Positions 43,321 through 52,036 of a stretch of 64,000 nucleotides of DNA are shown in pieces. Source of the DNA: UBA7662 sp036787895 (GTDB lineage Bacteria > Bacteroidota > Bacteroidia > UBA7662); contig DAIQOK010000004.1 of NCBI GenBank assembly GCA_036787895.1, forward strand, positions 101,524-165,523, written 5' to 3'. The notes below the pieces were generated by a model that was given only the letters and a program-made list of their open reading frames with translations, was not told the DNA's origin and made no database searches. The position numbers and the translations under genes were made by a program. Positions within the stretch are counted from its first letter, which is position 1. The number at the start of each line of letters is the position of its first letter.

Positions 43321-45234
43321 TTATTTCATCAATTTCAGCATTCGACTTTGGCCATTACTTTGGATACGGAATAAGTAAAAGCCCTTGGGTAAATCTTCGG
43401 TATTGAACTGTAATTCATTTTCACCGGCACTTGCAACTACACTTAGCTCAGAAAGTTGTTGTCCCGTTAAATTGAAAAGCGAAATATGAACTGAACTAGT
43501 GCTATTCATCTCATACCGTATCGTCACCGACGTGGTCATTGGGTTGGGATATGCTGTAAGCGAACTGATAGTGTTGTCGATTTTTGCAACTGAGGTAGCC
43601 GGAGGAGTTGCTGCCAGTTTTACGGCAATATCTTTTACCGCTACGCCCATTCCAATACCGCCAATTTCCAGAGTTGTGCCGGTGCTCAGGTTCATGCTGT
43701 AAAGTTTATCGAAAGAACCACTCACATTTGCAGCAAAAAAGGCCATATTGGTTTGGGTGCTGTGGTCGTAATAGATGTCTATATCACTTGTTTTGTCCAT
43801 GGTGTTGACCATCAAGCCGCTTGAACCAATGGTGTTTAACATGCCGTCATTGGGTGGGTCTTGGGTTAAAAGAACATTCAGTGAATCATCGTAAGTATAC
43901 ATTAAAGTTGAGCCGGGAGCAACGAAGCTGTTGGTATAAGCAGCTGTAGATACATCTGGGTCAATACCAAAATTAGCGTCGCCACTTTTGTATCTCAGAC
44001 TAGAGTCGTTGGCAGCCAAAAGTCCGGTAAGTTGATTAAAGCGGTAGTTTTTATTGTTCGAGGTCACTACACGAATGCGGTCGGCTACTGGGTTAAAGTC
44101 AACACCTACACGACCGCTTAAATCGATATTGGTAATTGAATCGGCACTCACCGGGGTGGCCATGCCGGTAACGGGATCAAGGGTGTAAATGCGGGCGACC
44201 ATGGTAGCTGCGTTGTAGCCAATGCCGTAAAGTTTCAAATCGACGGGACGGACATCCATGCCGACCAATACCTGACCAGCGGTTAAACCACTCACTGGTG
44301 TAGCACTGATGAGGTGGGTAGGTGCAGCTGTATTCAAGCGCAGCAAATTATCATTGGCAGATAAAGCATAAATTTCAATACCATTCAAAACTGGCGGCGT
44401 GCGACTAATCATACATGCGATATCCTTAACGGGCATATTTAATGCGCGTATCGTAGTAGCTAAACCTGTGCTCAGGTTGATCGTGTATAAGCTGTCGTTG
44501 ATATTAGAGCCGGTATTGGCAACAAAATAAGCGACATTCTGACCGGTAATTGGGTTGAAGTAGATATCAAGATCTGAAGTGGCATCCATTAAATTTTGCA
44601 TCAAACCCGAACTGCCTACGGTGTTCTGAGTGCCGTTGTTTGGTGGGTTTTGAATGGTCAGCACATTCAGCGAATCGTCGTAATTATATAGCGTAGTTGA
44701 CGTTGAGCCGATATAACTATTCGTATAGGCACCGCTGCCAATGTTCGGGTTTTTGCCTGCATTAACATCTCCCGTTGCATACATCAGCATACCATCTGTA
44801 GCGACCAAACCGCCTGTAACAGGATGCAAGCGGTAGTCATGTGCATCGCTCGAAACTACCCGAATCCGGTCAACGGTTGGGTTGAAATCGAAGCCAACCT
44901 GGCCGCTAAGTATAAATGAATTTATACCAGTACCCACAGGCGTTAACATGGCGCTGCCTGTATCGAGGGTGTAAATCTGTCCCTTTTGTTGGGCGGCATC
45001 ATAACCCAATGCGTATAACTGACCAGTTGCGGGACGAACATCTAATCCCACCAGCGTACTTCCACTGGCCAGGCCGGTTACCGCTATAGGTGTCGACATG
45101 GCCGCTGGATTGCTGGCATCGATCCAGTAAAACATATCGGAGGTGGTGAGCACAAAAATTTTCTGTGCCTGGCTTTGGCTGGTTAGTCCAGCAAAAGCCA
45201 GCAGTAGCGTGAAAATGCGTAGTTTTTTGTTCAT
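43321..45234 (-). CDS. Secreted protein with two DUF4394 propeller repeats and type IX sorting domain
   Basis: From ATG 45234 (MNKKLRIF; the 13 residues before it lack signal-peptide character) the protein has 637 residues. After the signal peptide come two similar halves of about 275 residues, each with KIFVLTTS/EIYALSAN, LVGxDVRP, FNPxxDRIRVV, GSSGLM and TMDxTSDxDIYxxP-like segments, the DUF4394 family. The C-terminal 75 residues (NTISSLTAYPNPMTTSVTIRYE ... PKGFYLFRIQSNGQ) are a type A type IX sorting domain. No catalytic residues are visible; a binding function on the surface is possible. Confidence 0.88.
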   Translation of the reverse strand: MNKKLRIFTLLLAFAGLTSQSQAQKIFVLTTSDMFYWIDASNPAAMSTPIAVTGLASGSTLVGLDVRPATGQLYALGYDAAQQKGQIYTLDTGSAMLTPVGTGINSFILSGQVGFDFNPTVDRIRVVSSDAHDYRLHPVTGGLVATDGMLMYATGDVNAGKNPNIGSGAYTNSYIGSTSTTLYNYDDSLNVLTIQNPPNNGTQNTVGSSGLMQNLMDATSDLDIYFNPITGQNVAYFVANTGSNINDSLYTINLSTGLATTIRALNMPVKDIACMISRTPPVLNGIEIYALSANDNLLRLNTAAPTHLISATPVSGLTAGQVLVGMDVRPVDLKLYGIGYNAATMVARIYTLDPVTGMATPVSADSITNIDLSGRVGVDFNPVADRIRVVTSNNKNYRFNQLTGLLAANDSSLRYKSGDANFGIDPDVSTAAYTNSFVAPGSTLMYTYDDSLNVLLTQDPPNDGMLNTIGSSGLMVNTMDKTSDIDIYYDHSTQTNMAFFAANVSGSFDKLYSMNLSTGTTLEIGGIGMGVAVKDIAVKLAATPPATSVAKIDNTISSLTAYPNPMTTSVTIRYEMNSTSSVHISLFNLTGQQLSELSVVASAGENELQFNTEDLPKGFYLFRIQSNGQSRMLKLMK

Positions 45235-45455
45235 GTCGTAAGGTTTTAAGTTGTTTAGAGGCACATACGACAAGCGCTCCTATTCGGATTTGAAAAGGGC
45301 AATATTTGTAAAAAGCTGGTTTTGACTTAAGCTGGATGAGGGTAGAAAAGGCTCATCCAGCCAGCTTAGCTGAATATTGAACTTCGGCAACGGACGATGC
45401 TACTGAATTTTTGAATTTGAAATTTTGTACATCCACCCCAGCGGAATGAAAACTG

Positions 45456-45463
45456 TATCTTTG
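45456..45463 (+). promoter_or_regulatory. -7 box of transketolase
   Basis: TATCTTTG, an exact match, 15 bases before the tkt ATG. Confidence 0.6.
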
Positions 45464-45478
45464 CGAAAATTTTAAGCA

Positions 45479-47455
45479 ATGACCCGTACGCCCGACCAAC
45501 AAATCATCGCCGAACTCAAAGGCCTGGTAATGGATGCCACCCGCAAAGCCAATTCCGGCCACCCTGGAGGGGCGTTTTCGTCGAGCGATTTTGCGGTGAT
45601 TTTGTTCAAAGACTACCTCCAGTTTGCCCCGGAGTCACCGAAATGGCTCAATCGCGACCGTTTTGTGCTTTCTGCGGGCCATGAGTCGATGCTGATTTAC
45701 AGTTTGCTCCACTTCATGGGTTTATTGGAACTGGAAGAAATCAAAAATTTCCGCCAACTCGGCAGCCTCACGCCCGGACATCCCGAAAATCACCTCACCC
45801 CGGGTGTGGAAGCAACAACCGGACCTTTGGGTCAGGGCATCAGCATGGCGGTGGGTATGGCGGTGGCCGAAAAACAGCTGCAAAGCCAAATCGGTAGCGA
45901 TTTGCTGAACCACCAGGTATATACCCTGGTCGGTGATGGTGATTTGCAGGAAGATGTAGCCCTGGGCAGTTGCCAGATTGCCGGTCACCTGGCGCTCGAC
46001 AACCTGGTGGTGTATTACGACAAAAACGATATCCAGATCAGCGGCAAAACCAGCCGGGTGAGTTCGGTTGATTTCCGCGGCACCTTCGAAGCTATGCAGT
46101 GGGAAGTACTTGAAATTGATGGCCATGATCACGCTGCCATCCGCCGGGCGCTCGATTATAGCAAACAAGCGCGGAAAAAGCCGCTGCTAATCATCGGTCA
46201 AACCATCATAGCCAACGGTACCGCTACCATGAGCGGCAGTCACAAAACCCATGGCGAACCCCTGAAGCCGGATGAAATTGCTGCCACTAAAAAGCTGCTC
46301 GGACTCGATCCCGAAGCCTTTTTCCAAGTGAGTGAAAGCACTTATAGCTACTTCACCCATAAAATGACCGGCCATAATACCGCTGCTAAAAGCTGGGAAG
46401 CAACTGTTGCTGCCAAGCGTAAAGCCGACAGCCATTTCGACCTCCTCTACAGCCAGCTTTTCGAAAAATTGCCTGCCCTTTCCAATTATCCTGAGTTTGA
46501 AGTCGGCAGTAAACTCGCTACCCGAGCTGCCTTTGGTAAAATATTGGAATATGTTGGTACCGAATTAAATGGCGTGATGGGCGGCAGTGCCGACCTCGAG
46601 CCATCCAACAATACCGCCGGTTTTGCAGCTTTGGTGCAGGAATTTGACGCTACCAACCGAGCCGGTCGTAACATCGCCTTTGGCGTTCGTGAATTCCCAA
46701 TGGCTGCCATTTGTAATGGTATGGCCCTGTATGGCGGCATGCTTCCCTTTGGCGCAACCTTCCTTACTTTCAGTGACTACAGTCGCAATGCCATTCGTAT
46801 GAGTGCCATTCAGCAATTGCAGGTATTGCACGTATTCACGCACGATAGCATCTTCCTCGGCGAAGACGGCCCTACCCACCAAAGTATCGAACATGTGATG
46901 AGTCTGCGCCTGATCCCTGACCTGCTGGTATTCCGTCCTGCCGATGCCCGCGAAACCGTGGCCAGCATGCAACAATGGCTCAAGGAGCGCCATCGCCCGA
47001 GCCTCATCGCCCTTACGCGCCAGAATATCCCTACACTTGATGGACCTGTCTTGGTCGACAAAGGTGGCTACATCAAATTCGAAACCCAGCCCGGTCAGCC
47101 GGCTGAAGTCGTCATTTTTGCCAGCGGTTCGGAGGTTTGGGTAGCCATTGATGCTGCGAAATTGCTTGTGGACACGGTAAAAGGGAATATTCGGGTGGTT
47201 TCGTTACCATGTTGGGAACTCTTTTTTGAACAGGATGCTGCTTATCGCAATAATGTAATGAGTAAAGAAGCCCGTTTGCGGGTTTCGGTAGAGGCTGGCG
47301 TAACCACCGGTTGGGAAAAATTCACAGGATTCGACGGCATCAACATCGGCATCGATCAATTTGGTTATTCGGCTCCCGGCGAAGTTTTGGCTGAAAAATT
47401 CGGCTTTTTACCTGAGCAGGTAGCTGCCCGTATCCGTCAAAAATACGAGGCGTAA
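45479..47455 (+). CDS. tkt: Transketolase
   Basis: Transfers two-carbon units between sugar phosphates in the pentose phosphate pathway, with thiamine diphosphate and Mg2+. The 658-residue protein is of usual length and complete: NSGHPGGAFSSSDF (His28), the TPP/Mg motif GDGDLQEDVALG (152-163) ending in KND, FGVREFPMAAICNGMALYGG with the catalytic Glu, and HDSIFLGEDGPTHQ. Monocistronic, with its own promoter. Confidence 0.96.
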   Translation: MTRTPDQQIIAELKGLVMDATRKANSGHPGGAFSSSDFAVILFKDYLQFAPESPKWLNRDRFVLSAGHESMLIYSLLHFMGLLELEEIKNFRQLGSLTPGHPENHLTPGVEATTGPLGQGISMAVGMAVAEKQLQSQIGSDLLNHQVYTLVGDGDLQEDVALGSCQIAGHLALDNLVVYYDKNDIQISGKTSRVSSVDFRGTFEAMQWEVLEIDGHDHAAIRRALDYSKQARKKPLLIIGQTIIANGTATMSGSHKTHGEPLKPDEIAATKKLLGLDPEAFFQVSESTYSYFTHKMTGHNTAAKSWEATVAAKRKADSHFDLLYSQLFEKLPALSNYPEFEVGSKLATRAAFGKILEYVGTELNGVMGGSADLEPSNNTAGFAALVQEFDATNRAGRNIAFGVREFPMAAICNGMALYGGMLPFGATFLTFSDYSRNAIRMSAIQQLQVLHVFTHDSIFLGEDGPTHQSIEHVMSLRLIPDLLVFRPADARETVASMQQWLKERHRPSLIALTRQNIPTLDGPVLVDKGGYIKFETQPGQPAEVVIFASGSEVWVAIDAAKLLVDTVKGNIRVVSLPCWELFFEQDAAYRNNVMSKEARLRVSVEAGVTTGWEKFTGFDGINIGIDQFGYSAPGEVLAEKFGFLPEQVAARIRQKYEA

Positions 47456-47523
47456 AATCGGGGTGCCAAGCCAACAAAAAAGGCACGATTTTAGCTAATG
47501 GGGCTGTGTTTAAACAAGGCGCT

Positions 47524-48660
47524 ATGGGTAGAATTTTAGGTCTTTGGCTGATAGGTTTTTTGGGGAGTAGCTCAATATACGCCCAGACAGATTCCACCAT
47601 TTTTGACGCACCTTCGCCCTACGCTGCCTGCGAAAACGCCGCCAATCGGGTCAGTCAGCAAATTAGCCAGCTTACTATAGAGCAGCGCGATAGTCTCGCC
47701 GCTCTTTTGGTGAGCTGGGAGCATCAATGCGGCACCGGCGAAACCAGCGCACGTTTAGATTTATTACTCGCTATTGCTGAAAAAAGTCTCCAATCAAAGG
47801 CGGTTTCAGCCTATTACGAGCTGTATCTCAACAAATTTTACGACCGCCGCAATTTTGCCCGCTTCGACAATCAACTGGAGTATTACGAAAAACACAAAGG
47901 TTATTGGGAGTTTATTCCTTTAAATGGCCGTTTCGATCGTTGGATCACAGCTACTGCCAAAGCCTTGCTCGACAGTCAACCCGAAGGCAGCGATGCCCGT
48001 TTGTTGTGCCTGCTTTTTTCGGGAGATTACGGTGGTTTTGCCCGCAATCGTAGCAGCTGGGCCTATAGAGAGAGTCACACCAGTCATTATTTTAAAGACA
48101 AATACGGTTTGATTTACGCCTGGGAAATTGAAACTACCGTACTTTTTGGAAGTTGGCAACCTCAAGGACGTATGGCCGATATGTATCACCCGTCTCCTCA
48201 ACTTGGATTTCAACTGAGCTTGCCCATAACCGGGCAAACGCGTGGGCACATTGGCATGGGTTTTACGGTGTTGCAACAAAAACAAGATGTCCGGATTTTA
48301 ACAGCAGACACCGTTGTAGCTGCCAAAACACGACTGGGACTTCAGCTGGGCGCCGGTATTGGTCAACGGTTCCGGCTTTCACAAAAATGGCGGCTGGATA
48401 TTGCCGGCGATTTGGCCTTCAATTACATCAGCACCAACCAAAAACGCCCGTTAACCGATGTGGAATACGATAGCGGGAATTATGGTATTAATGCCGTTGA
48501 TTTGGGGCTAACTGCTGATTTGGCACGGCATTTAGGCAAGCGTAAAAGCCTCGGTTTAAGCGCGGCTGTTCATTATGTGCCTTATGGCTTCGATCGCAAA
48601 CTTATGACGCCATTGGGGAATACCTATGCCATATTAGGTTTGAAAATGCGTTTTTGGTAG
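47524..48660 (+). CDS. Outer-membrane-type beta-barrel protein of unknown function
   Basis: Starting at ATG 47524 (a GTG six codons earlier is in frame), the 378-residue protein has a signal peptide to about residue 20 (RILGLWLIGFLGSSSIYA). The N-terminal half is helical with two Cys (CENA, HQCG). The C-terminal half has alternating strands (LGFQLSLPITGQTRGHIGMG, DIAGDLAFNYIS, LGLSAAVHYVPYGF) and ends in MRFW, a C-terminal aromatic as in outer-membrane barrels. Family not recognised. Confidence 0.68.
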   Translation: MGRILGLWLIGFLGSSSIYAQTDSTIFDAPSPYAACENAANRVSQQISQLTIEQRDSLAALLVSWEHQCGTGETSARLDLLLAIAEKSLQSKAVSAYYELYLNKFYDRRNFARFDNQLEYYEKHKGYWEFIPLNGRFDRWITATAKALLDSQPEGSDARLLCLLFSGDYGGFARNRSSWAYRESHTSHYFKDKYGLIYAWEIETTVLFGSWQPQGRMADMYHPSPQLGFQLSLPITGQTRGHIGMGFTVLQQKQDVRILTADTVVAAKTRLGLQLGAGIGQRFRLSQKWRLDIAGDLAFNYISTNQKRPLTDVEYDSGNYGINAVDLGLTADLARHLGKRKSLGLSAAVHYVPYGFDRKLMTPLGNTYAILGLKMRFW

Positions 48661-48701
48661 ATGTAAGGCCTTGGGTTTGGCTTTTCGCGACATAAAATGA
48701 A

Positions 48702-48709
48702 TATCTTTC
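48702..48709 (+). promoter_or_regulatory. -7 box of the FkbM gene
   Basis: TATCTTTC, one mismatch to TAnnTTTG, 18 bases before the ATG at 48728. Confidence 0.45.
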
Positions 48710-48727
48710 GGCCACTAAACTAAACTT

Positions 48728-49510
48728 ATGCGTTTTGGCCGCACAGTGAATATGATACGCAATCTGCAAAATTGGGATGCGTATTTGTTATATAAATTAA
48801 AGGGTAAAAAAGGCCCTGATTTTACCTTCCAACTGCGAGATGGCTATAAGGTATCGGTGCCCAGGCAGGTCATCCCTGAGTTTAAAGAAAGTTTGTTTGA
48901 AGAAGTTTACTGGAGTCGACTGCCTGCCAAATTGTTGAATATGCAACAACCTGTGGTGCTTGATGTCGGTGCCAATGTGGGCTTTTTTAGCATCAGTTGT
49001 CATTGCCGGTTAAACAATCCCCGCGTCATTGCTTTTGAGCCCATTGCGCGGAATTTCGTCTTTTTACAAAAAAATGCCGGTCGTTTGCCGGCTGATCGCT
49101 TTACCTTTCTACATCAGGCCCTGAACGACCGGGAAGGCGAGCTGGTGCTGAAATTCAACAGTGCGCAGGATATTACCACTTCTGCTAGCTTGTTCGACAA
49201 TAAACACGGCGCCGACGAAGAATTGGTTTCCTGTACCTCACTCGAAGCGGTGATGAAAAATTATGAGCTGGATCATATTGATCTATTAAAACTCGATTGC
49301 GAAGGTGCTGAATACAATATACTATATAACAGCCCCCAGGATATTTTCAAACGGGTGAATAACATTGCGCTTGAAACCCATCAAGGCCCCGGAGAAAAGG
49401 AGAATAGGGAGGCCATGGCAGCCTGGTTGAAAAGTCAGGGTTATACCGTAAAATCGGATGGTGGCGATATGCTGTGGGGTTACCGTTCGGCCAAAGATTG
49501 GGTAAGCTAA
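48728..49510 (+). CDS. FkbM-family methyltransferase
   Basis: The 260-residue protein has the SAM motif VVLDVGANVGFFSI, the acidic loop IAFEPIARNFVFLQ, and DLLKLDCEGAEYNIL, the FkbM signature. These enzymes O-methylate sugars or polyketides. It is transcribed alone here and not next to glycosyltransferases, so the acceptor is unknown. Confidence 0.9.
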   Translation: MRFGRTVNMIRNLQNWDAYLLYKLKGKKGPDFTFQLRDGYKVSVPRQVIPEFKESLFEEVYWSRLPAKLLNMQQPVVLDVGANVGFFSISCHCRLNNPRVIAFEPIARNFVFLQKNAGRLPADRFTFLHQALNDREGELVLKFNSAQDITTSASLFDNKHGADEELVSCTSLEAVMKNYELDHIDLLKLDCEGAEYNILYNSPQDIFKRVNNIALETHQGPGEKENREAMAAWLKSQGYTVKSDGGDMLWGYRSAKDWVS

Positions 49511-49581
49511 CCCATAAATTTGAGCTGGCTAACAAGCATTTGTTTGTTTTTACTAGCTTCGTAAGCTAGAGCTTTTGCCTT

Positions 49582-50874
49582 ATGATGAAAAAATTGTTTG
49601 TTTTTGCCCTTTTGTGTTTGTGTGCAGTTGCCACTTGGGCACAGCCGGTTCCAGGTAAAATTCCTGAAAAGCCGGTTTTCATCGTTGGTGCTACTTTACA
49701 TTTGGGCAATGGTGAAGTCATTGACGGTGGTGTAATCGGACTCGCCATGGGCAAAATTACCTATGTGGGCACCGGGGCTGAAATTCGCATTGACGGTGCC
49801 AACAGCATCATAATTGATGCAGCTGGTAAACACGTCTATCCGGGTTTTATCGCTCCCAACAGCATCTTGGGTCTAAGTGAAGTGGAAGCAGTTCGGGCTA
49901 CCCTGGATTATCGCGAAAGTGGCGAGTTGAATCCAAATGTCCGTGCGCTGGTTGCCTATAATACCGATTCAAAAGTAATTCCTACCGTGCGCAGCAATGG
50001 TATATTGTTGACACAATTGGCGCCTCAGGGCGGTGTAATCAGTGGCCGCTCGAGTGTGGTGCAGCTCGATGCCTGGAATTGGGAAGATGCCGCGGTAAGC
50101 GCCGATGAAGGCTTGTATGTCAACTGGCCGTCGATGCGGGTGGTAGATGCCTGGTGGGCGCCATCGGCTGAAGAGCAGGAAAAACGTACCGGAGAGCAGC
50201 TCAAGGCGATAGAAAACTTTTTTGGCGAAGCCAAAGCTTATTTCGAGCAAGCCAAACCTACCCTCAACCTTAAATTGGAAGCTTTACGCGCTGTTTTCGA
50301 GGGTAAAAGCCGGGTATATGTGCGGGTGAGTCAAGCAAAAGGTATGGTTTCGGCTGTCAATTTTTTCAAACAATACAACATCAAACCTGTATTGGTAGGT
50401 GCCGAAGAGGCCGGTTTTATTACCGATTTCCTTAAAGCCGAGGGCATTTCCCTGCTCCTGGAACAAACCCACCGTTTACCGGCCCGTGCCGGCGAAGCGA
50501 TAGATGCACCTTATACCTTGCCAGCTACTTTGTGGTCGGCCGGCATTCCTTTTGGTCTGATGGTGGATGGCTTTTGGCAAATCCGCAACCTGCCCTTCCA
50601 TGCCGGTACCCTGGCGGGTTATGGCCTCAGTCAAGCACAGGCCTTACAAACCATCACCTTGAACACAGCCCGCATAATGGGAATAGATAAAAATTACGGC
50701 AGCCTCGAAGCCGGTAAAAGCGCCACACTTTTTATCTCGGCCGGAGATGCACTGGATATGCGGACTTGTGTGCTGGAAGCAGCCTTTATCGATGGTCGTA
50801 AAGTAGACTTAAACAACAGCCAAAAAGACCTGTATAAACGTTTTTCAGATAAATACGAGGCAGAACGCCCTTGA
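49582..50874 (+). CDS. Exported amidohydrolase-fold protein lacking metal ligands
   Basis: A 430-residue protein with a signal peptide (LFVFALLCLCAVATWAQ). It keeps the amidohydrolase layout: N-terminal composite-domain strands (ATLHLGNGEVIDGGVIGLAMGKITYVG), IIDAAGKHVYPGF, and the C-terminal LNTARIMGIDKNYGSLEAGKSA. After PGFI, however, where active enzymes have HxH, the sequence is APNSILGLSEVEA, with no metal His. The later His and Asp ligands are not recognisable either. It looks like a non-catalytic paralogue, possibly a partner of an active amidohydrolase elsewhere. Confidence 0.85.
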   Translation: MMKKLFVFALLCLCAVATWAQPVPGKIPEKPVFIVGATLHLGNGEVIDGGVIGLAMGKITYVGTGAEIRIDGANSIIIDAAGKHVYPGFIAPNSILGLSEVEAVRATLDYRESGELNPNVRALVAYNTDSKVIPTVRSNGILLTQLAPQGGVISGRSSVVQLDAWNWEDAAVSADEGLYVNWPSMRVVDAWWAPSAEEQEKRTGEQLKAIENFFGEAKAYFEQAKPTLNLKLEALRAVFEGKSRVYVRVSQAKGMVSAVNFFKQYNIKPVLVGAEEAGFITDFLKAEGISLLLEQTHRLPARAGEAIDAPYTLPATLWSAGIPFGLMVDGFWQIRNLPFHAGTLAGYGLSQAQALQTITLNTARIMGIDKNYGSLEAGKSATLFISAGDALDMRTCVLEAAFIDGRKVDLNNSQKDLYKRFSDKYEAERP

Positions 50875-50926
50875 CCGAACTTTTTGCAAAAGGGGTGGGT
50901 TGTTGAGTCAAACAAAACTTTTTTAC

Positions 50927-51250
50927 ATGGCTCTTATCAGTGCTAACGATCAGAATTACGCGCAATTATTGCAAGAGAACGACAAGGTATTAATCAAGTT
51001 TTACGCCGACTGGTGTGGCAATTGTAAATTGATTGCACCCAAAGTACGGAGATTAAGTGAAGACGAGCAGTTTGCTGGTCTCACTGTACTCGACATCAAT
51101 GCCGAAGAAAACCCGGCCATACGCAAACTTGCCGGGGTAGATAATCTGCCGTATTTCGCTGTATTTAAAAATGGCGAGCTGGTTGCTGGTAGTGCAGCTT
51201 CTAAAATTGAATTTGTGCAAGAGCTGGTTCAATCCAAATTGTTCGCATGA
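50927..51250 (+). CDS. Thioredoxin-family protein (CGNC)
   Basis: From ATG 50927 the protein has 107 residues without signal peptide. The active site is WCGNC (Cys30, Cys33) instead of the standard WCGPC, and the cis-Pro is in NLPYF. The domain is a complete thioredoxin fold for thiol-disulfide exchange in the cytoplasm. It shares ATGA with the DUF6952 gene. Confidence 0.9.
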   Translation: MALISANDQNYAQLLQENDKVLIKFYADWCGNCKLIAPKVRRLSEDEQFAGLTVLDINAEENPAIRKLAGVDNLPYFAVFKNGELVAGSAASKIEFVQELVQSKLFA

Positions 51251-51486
51251 AACTTCCCATAATCCGCCAATTGGCCGAGCAGCACAGCCTGGATGAGTTA
51301 CACCTAGCCGAAAATGCCATACTCGAAGAAGAAAAACCGGCTTTTGAAGTTGGTGGCGACGATGAAGGAGAACAGCTCACCCACCTCCTTGGTGCCATCT
51401 GGATACGCGAACAAATGGCCGGTGGTATGGAATTTAAAGAGGCCTTCAGGGCCTTTGCCCAAAGGGTAAGGGATTCGATAAGTTGA
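51247..51486 (+). CDS. DUF6952 small protein
   Basis: A 79-residue acidic protein (LDELHLAENAILEEEKPAFE, then GEQLTHLLGAIWI) of the Bacteroidota DUF6952 family, coded with the thioredoxin by a 4-base overlap. This association is common in the phylum and implies a redox partner, but no function is known. Confidence 0.82.
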   Translation: MKLPIIRQLAEQHSLDELHLAENAILEEEKPAFEVGGDDEGEQLTHLLGAIWIREQMAGGMEFKEAFRAFAQRVRDSIS

Positions 51487-51500
51487 TGGTCGAAAAACAC

Positions 51501-51547
51501 TTACGCAAAAAAGGGCTTTCCAATTTGGAAAGCCCTTTTTTGCGTAA
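51501..51547. terminator. Bidirectional terminator, 22-bp perfect stem
   Basis: Bases 51501-51522 and 51526-51547 are perfect inverse copies around an ATT loop, with A and T runs of six placed symmetrically. It lies between the convergent DUF6952 and bacilliredoxin genes and can end transcripts from both sides. Confidence 0.9.
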
Positions 51548-51557
51548 TTCATGCTGT

Positions 51558-51974
51558 TTAGCAGTATTGGTCAAATGCGTCGATGAGGTTGGCGGCGATC
51601 ATATCCGCCGAACGACCCTCGATGTGATGACGCTCTAACATATGTACCAACTGACCGTCTTTAAACAAGGCGATGCTTGGGCTGGAGGGCGGATAGGGCA
51701 ACATATGCGCACGGGCGGTGGCCACGGCTTCTACTTCCATGCCGGCGAATACTGTTGCAAGTGTAGTTGGTTTTTTAGCGTTTTGAATGGCTTTTTTAAC
51801 CGCCGGACGGGCATTGGCTGCCGCACAACCGCATACAGAATTGACCACAACCAGGGCGGTACCTTGTTTTTGGGCCATCAGGGCATCTACCTCTTCAGGG
51901 GTTTTGAGCTCGGTGAAACCTACTTCGGTGAGGTCTTTCCGCATGGGAGCGACCATAAATTCAGGATATGCCAT
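51558..51974 (-). CDS. Bacilliredoxin, BrxA/BrxB family
   Basis: The 138-residue protein has the family motif SVCGCAAANARP (Cys48, Cys50) and LPYPPSSPSIALFKDG near the C-terminus. In Firmicutes such proteins remove bacillithiol from mixed disulfides. Bacteroidota of several groups also contain the thiol or relatives. It ends against the thioredoxin operon, suggesting a small thiol-redox locus. Confidence 0.9.
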   Translation of the reverse strand: MAYPEFMVAPMRKDLTEVGFTELKTPEEVDALMAQKQGTALVVVNSVCGCAAANARPAVKKAIQNAKKPTTLATVFAGMEVEAVATARAHMLPYPPSSPSIALFKDGQLVHMLERHHIEGRSADMIAANLIDAFDQYC

Positions 51975-52036
51975 GTTGTTTTGTTTTGCGCTGTTGATTC
52001 AGACTGCAAAATTAAACAAAAGTGAGGCAGTATGGT

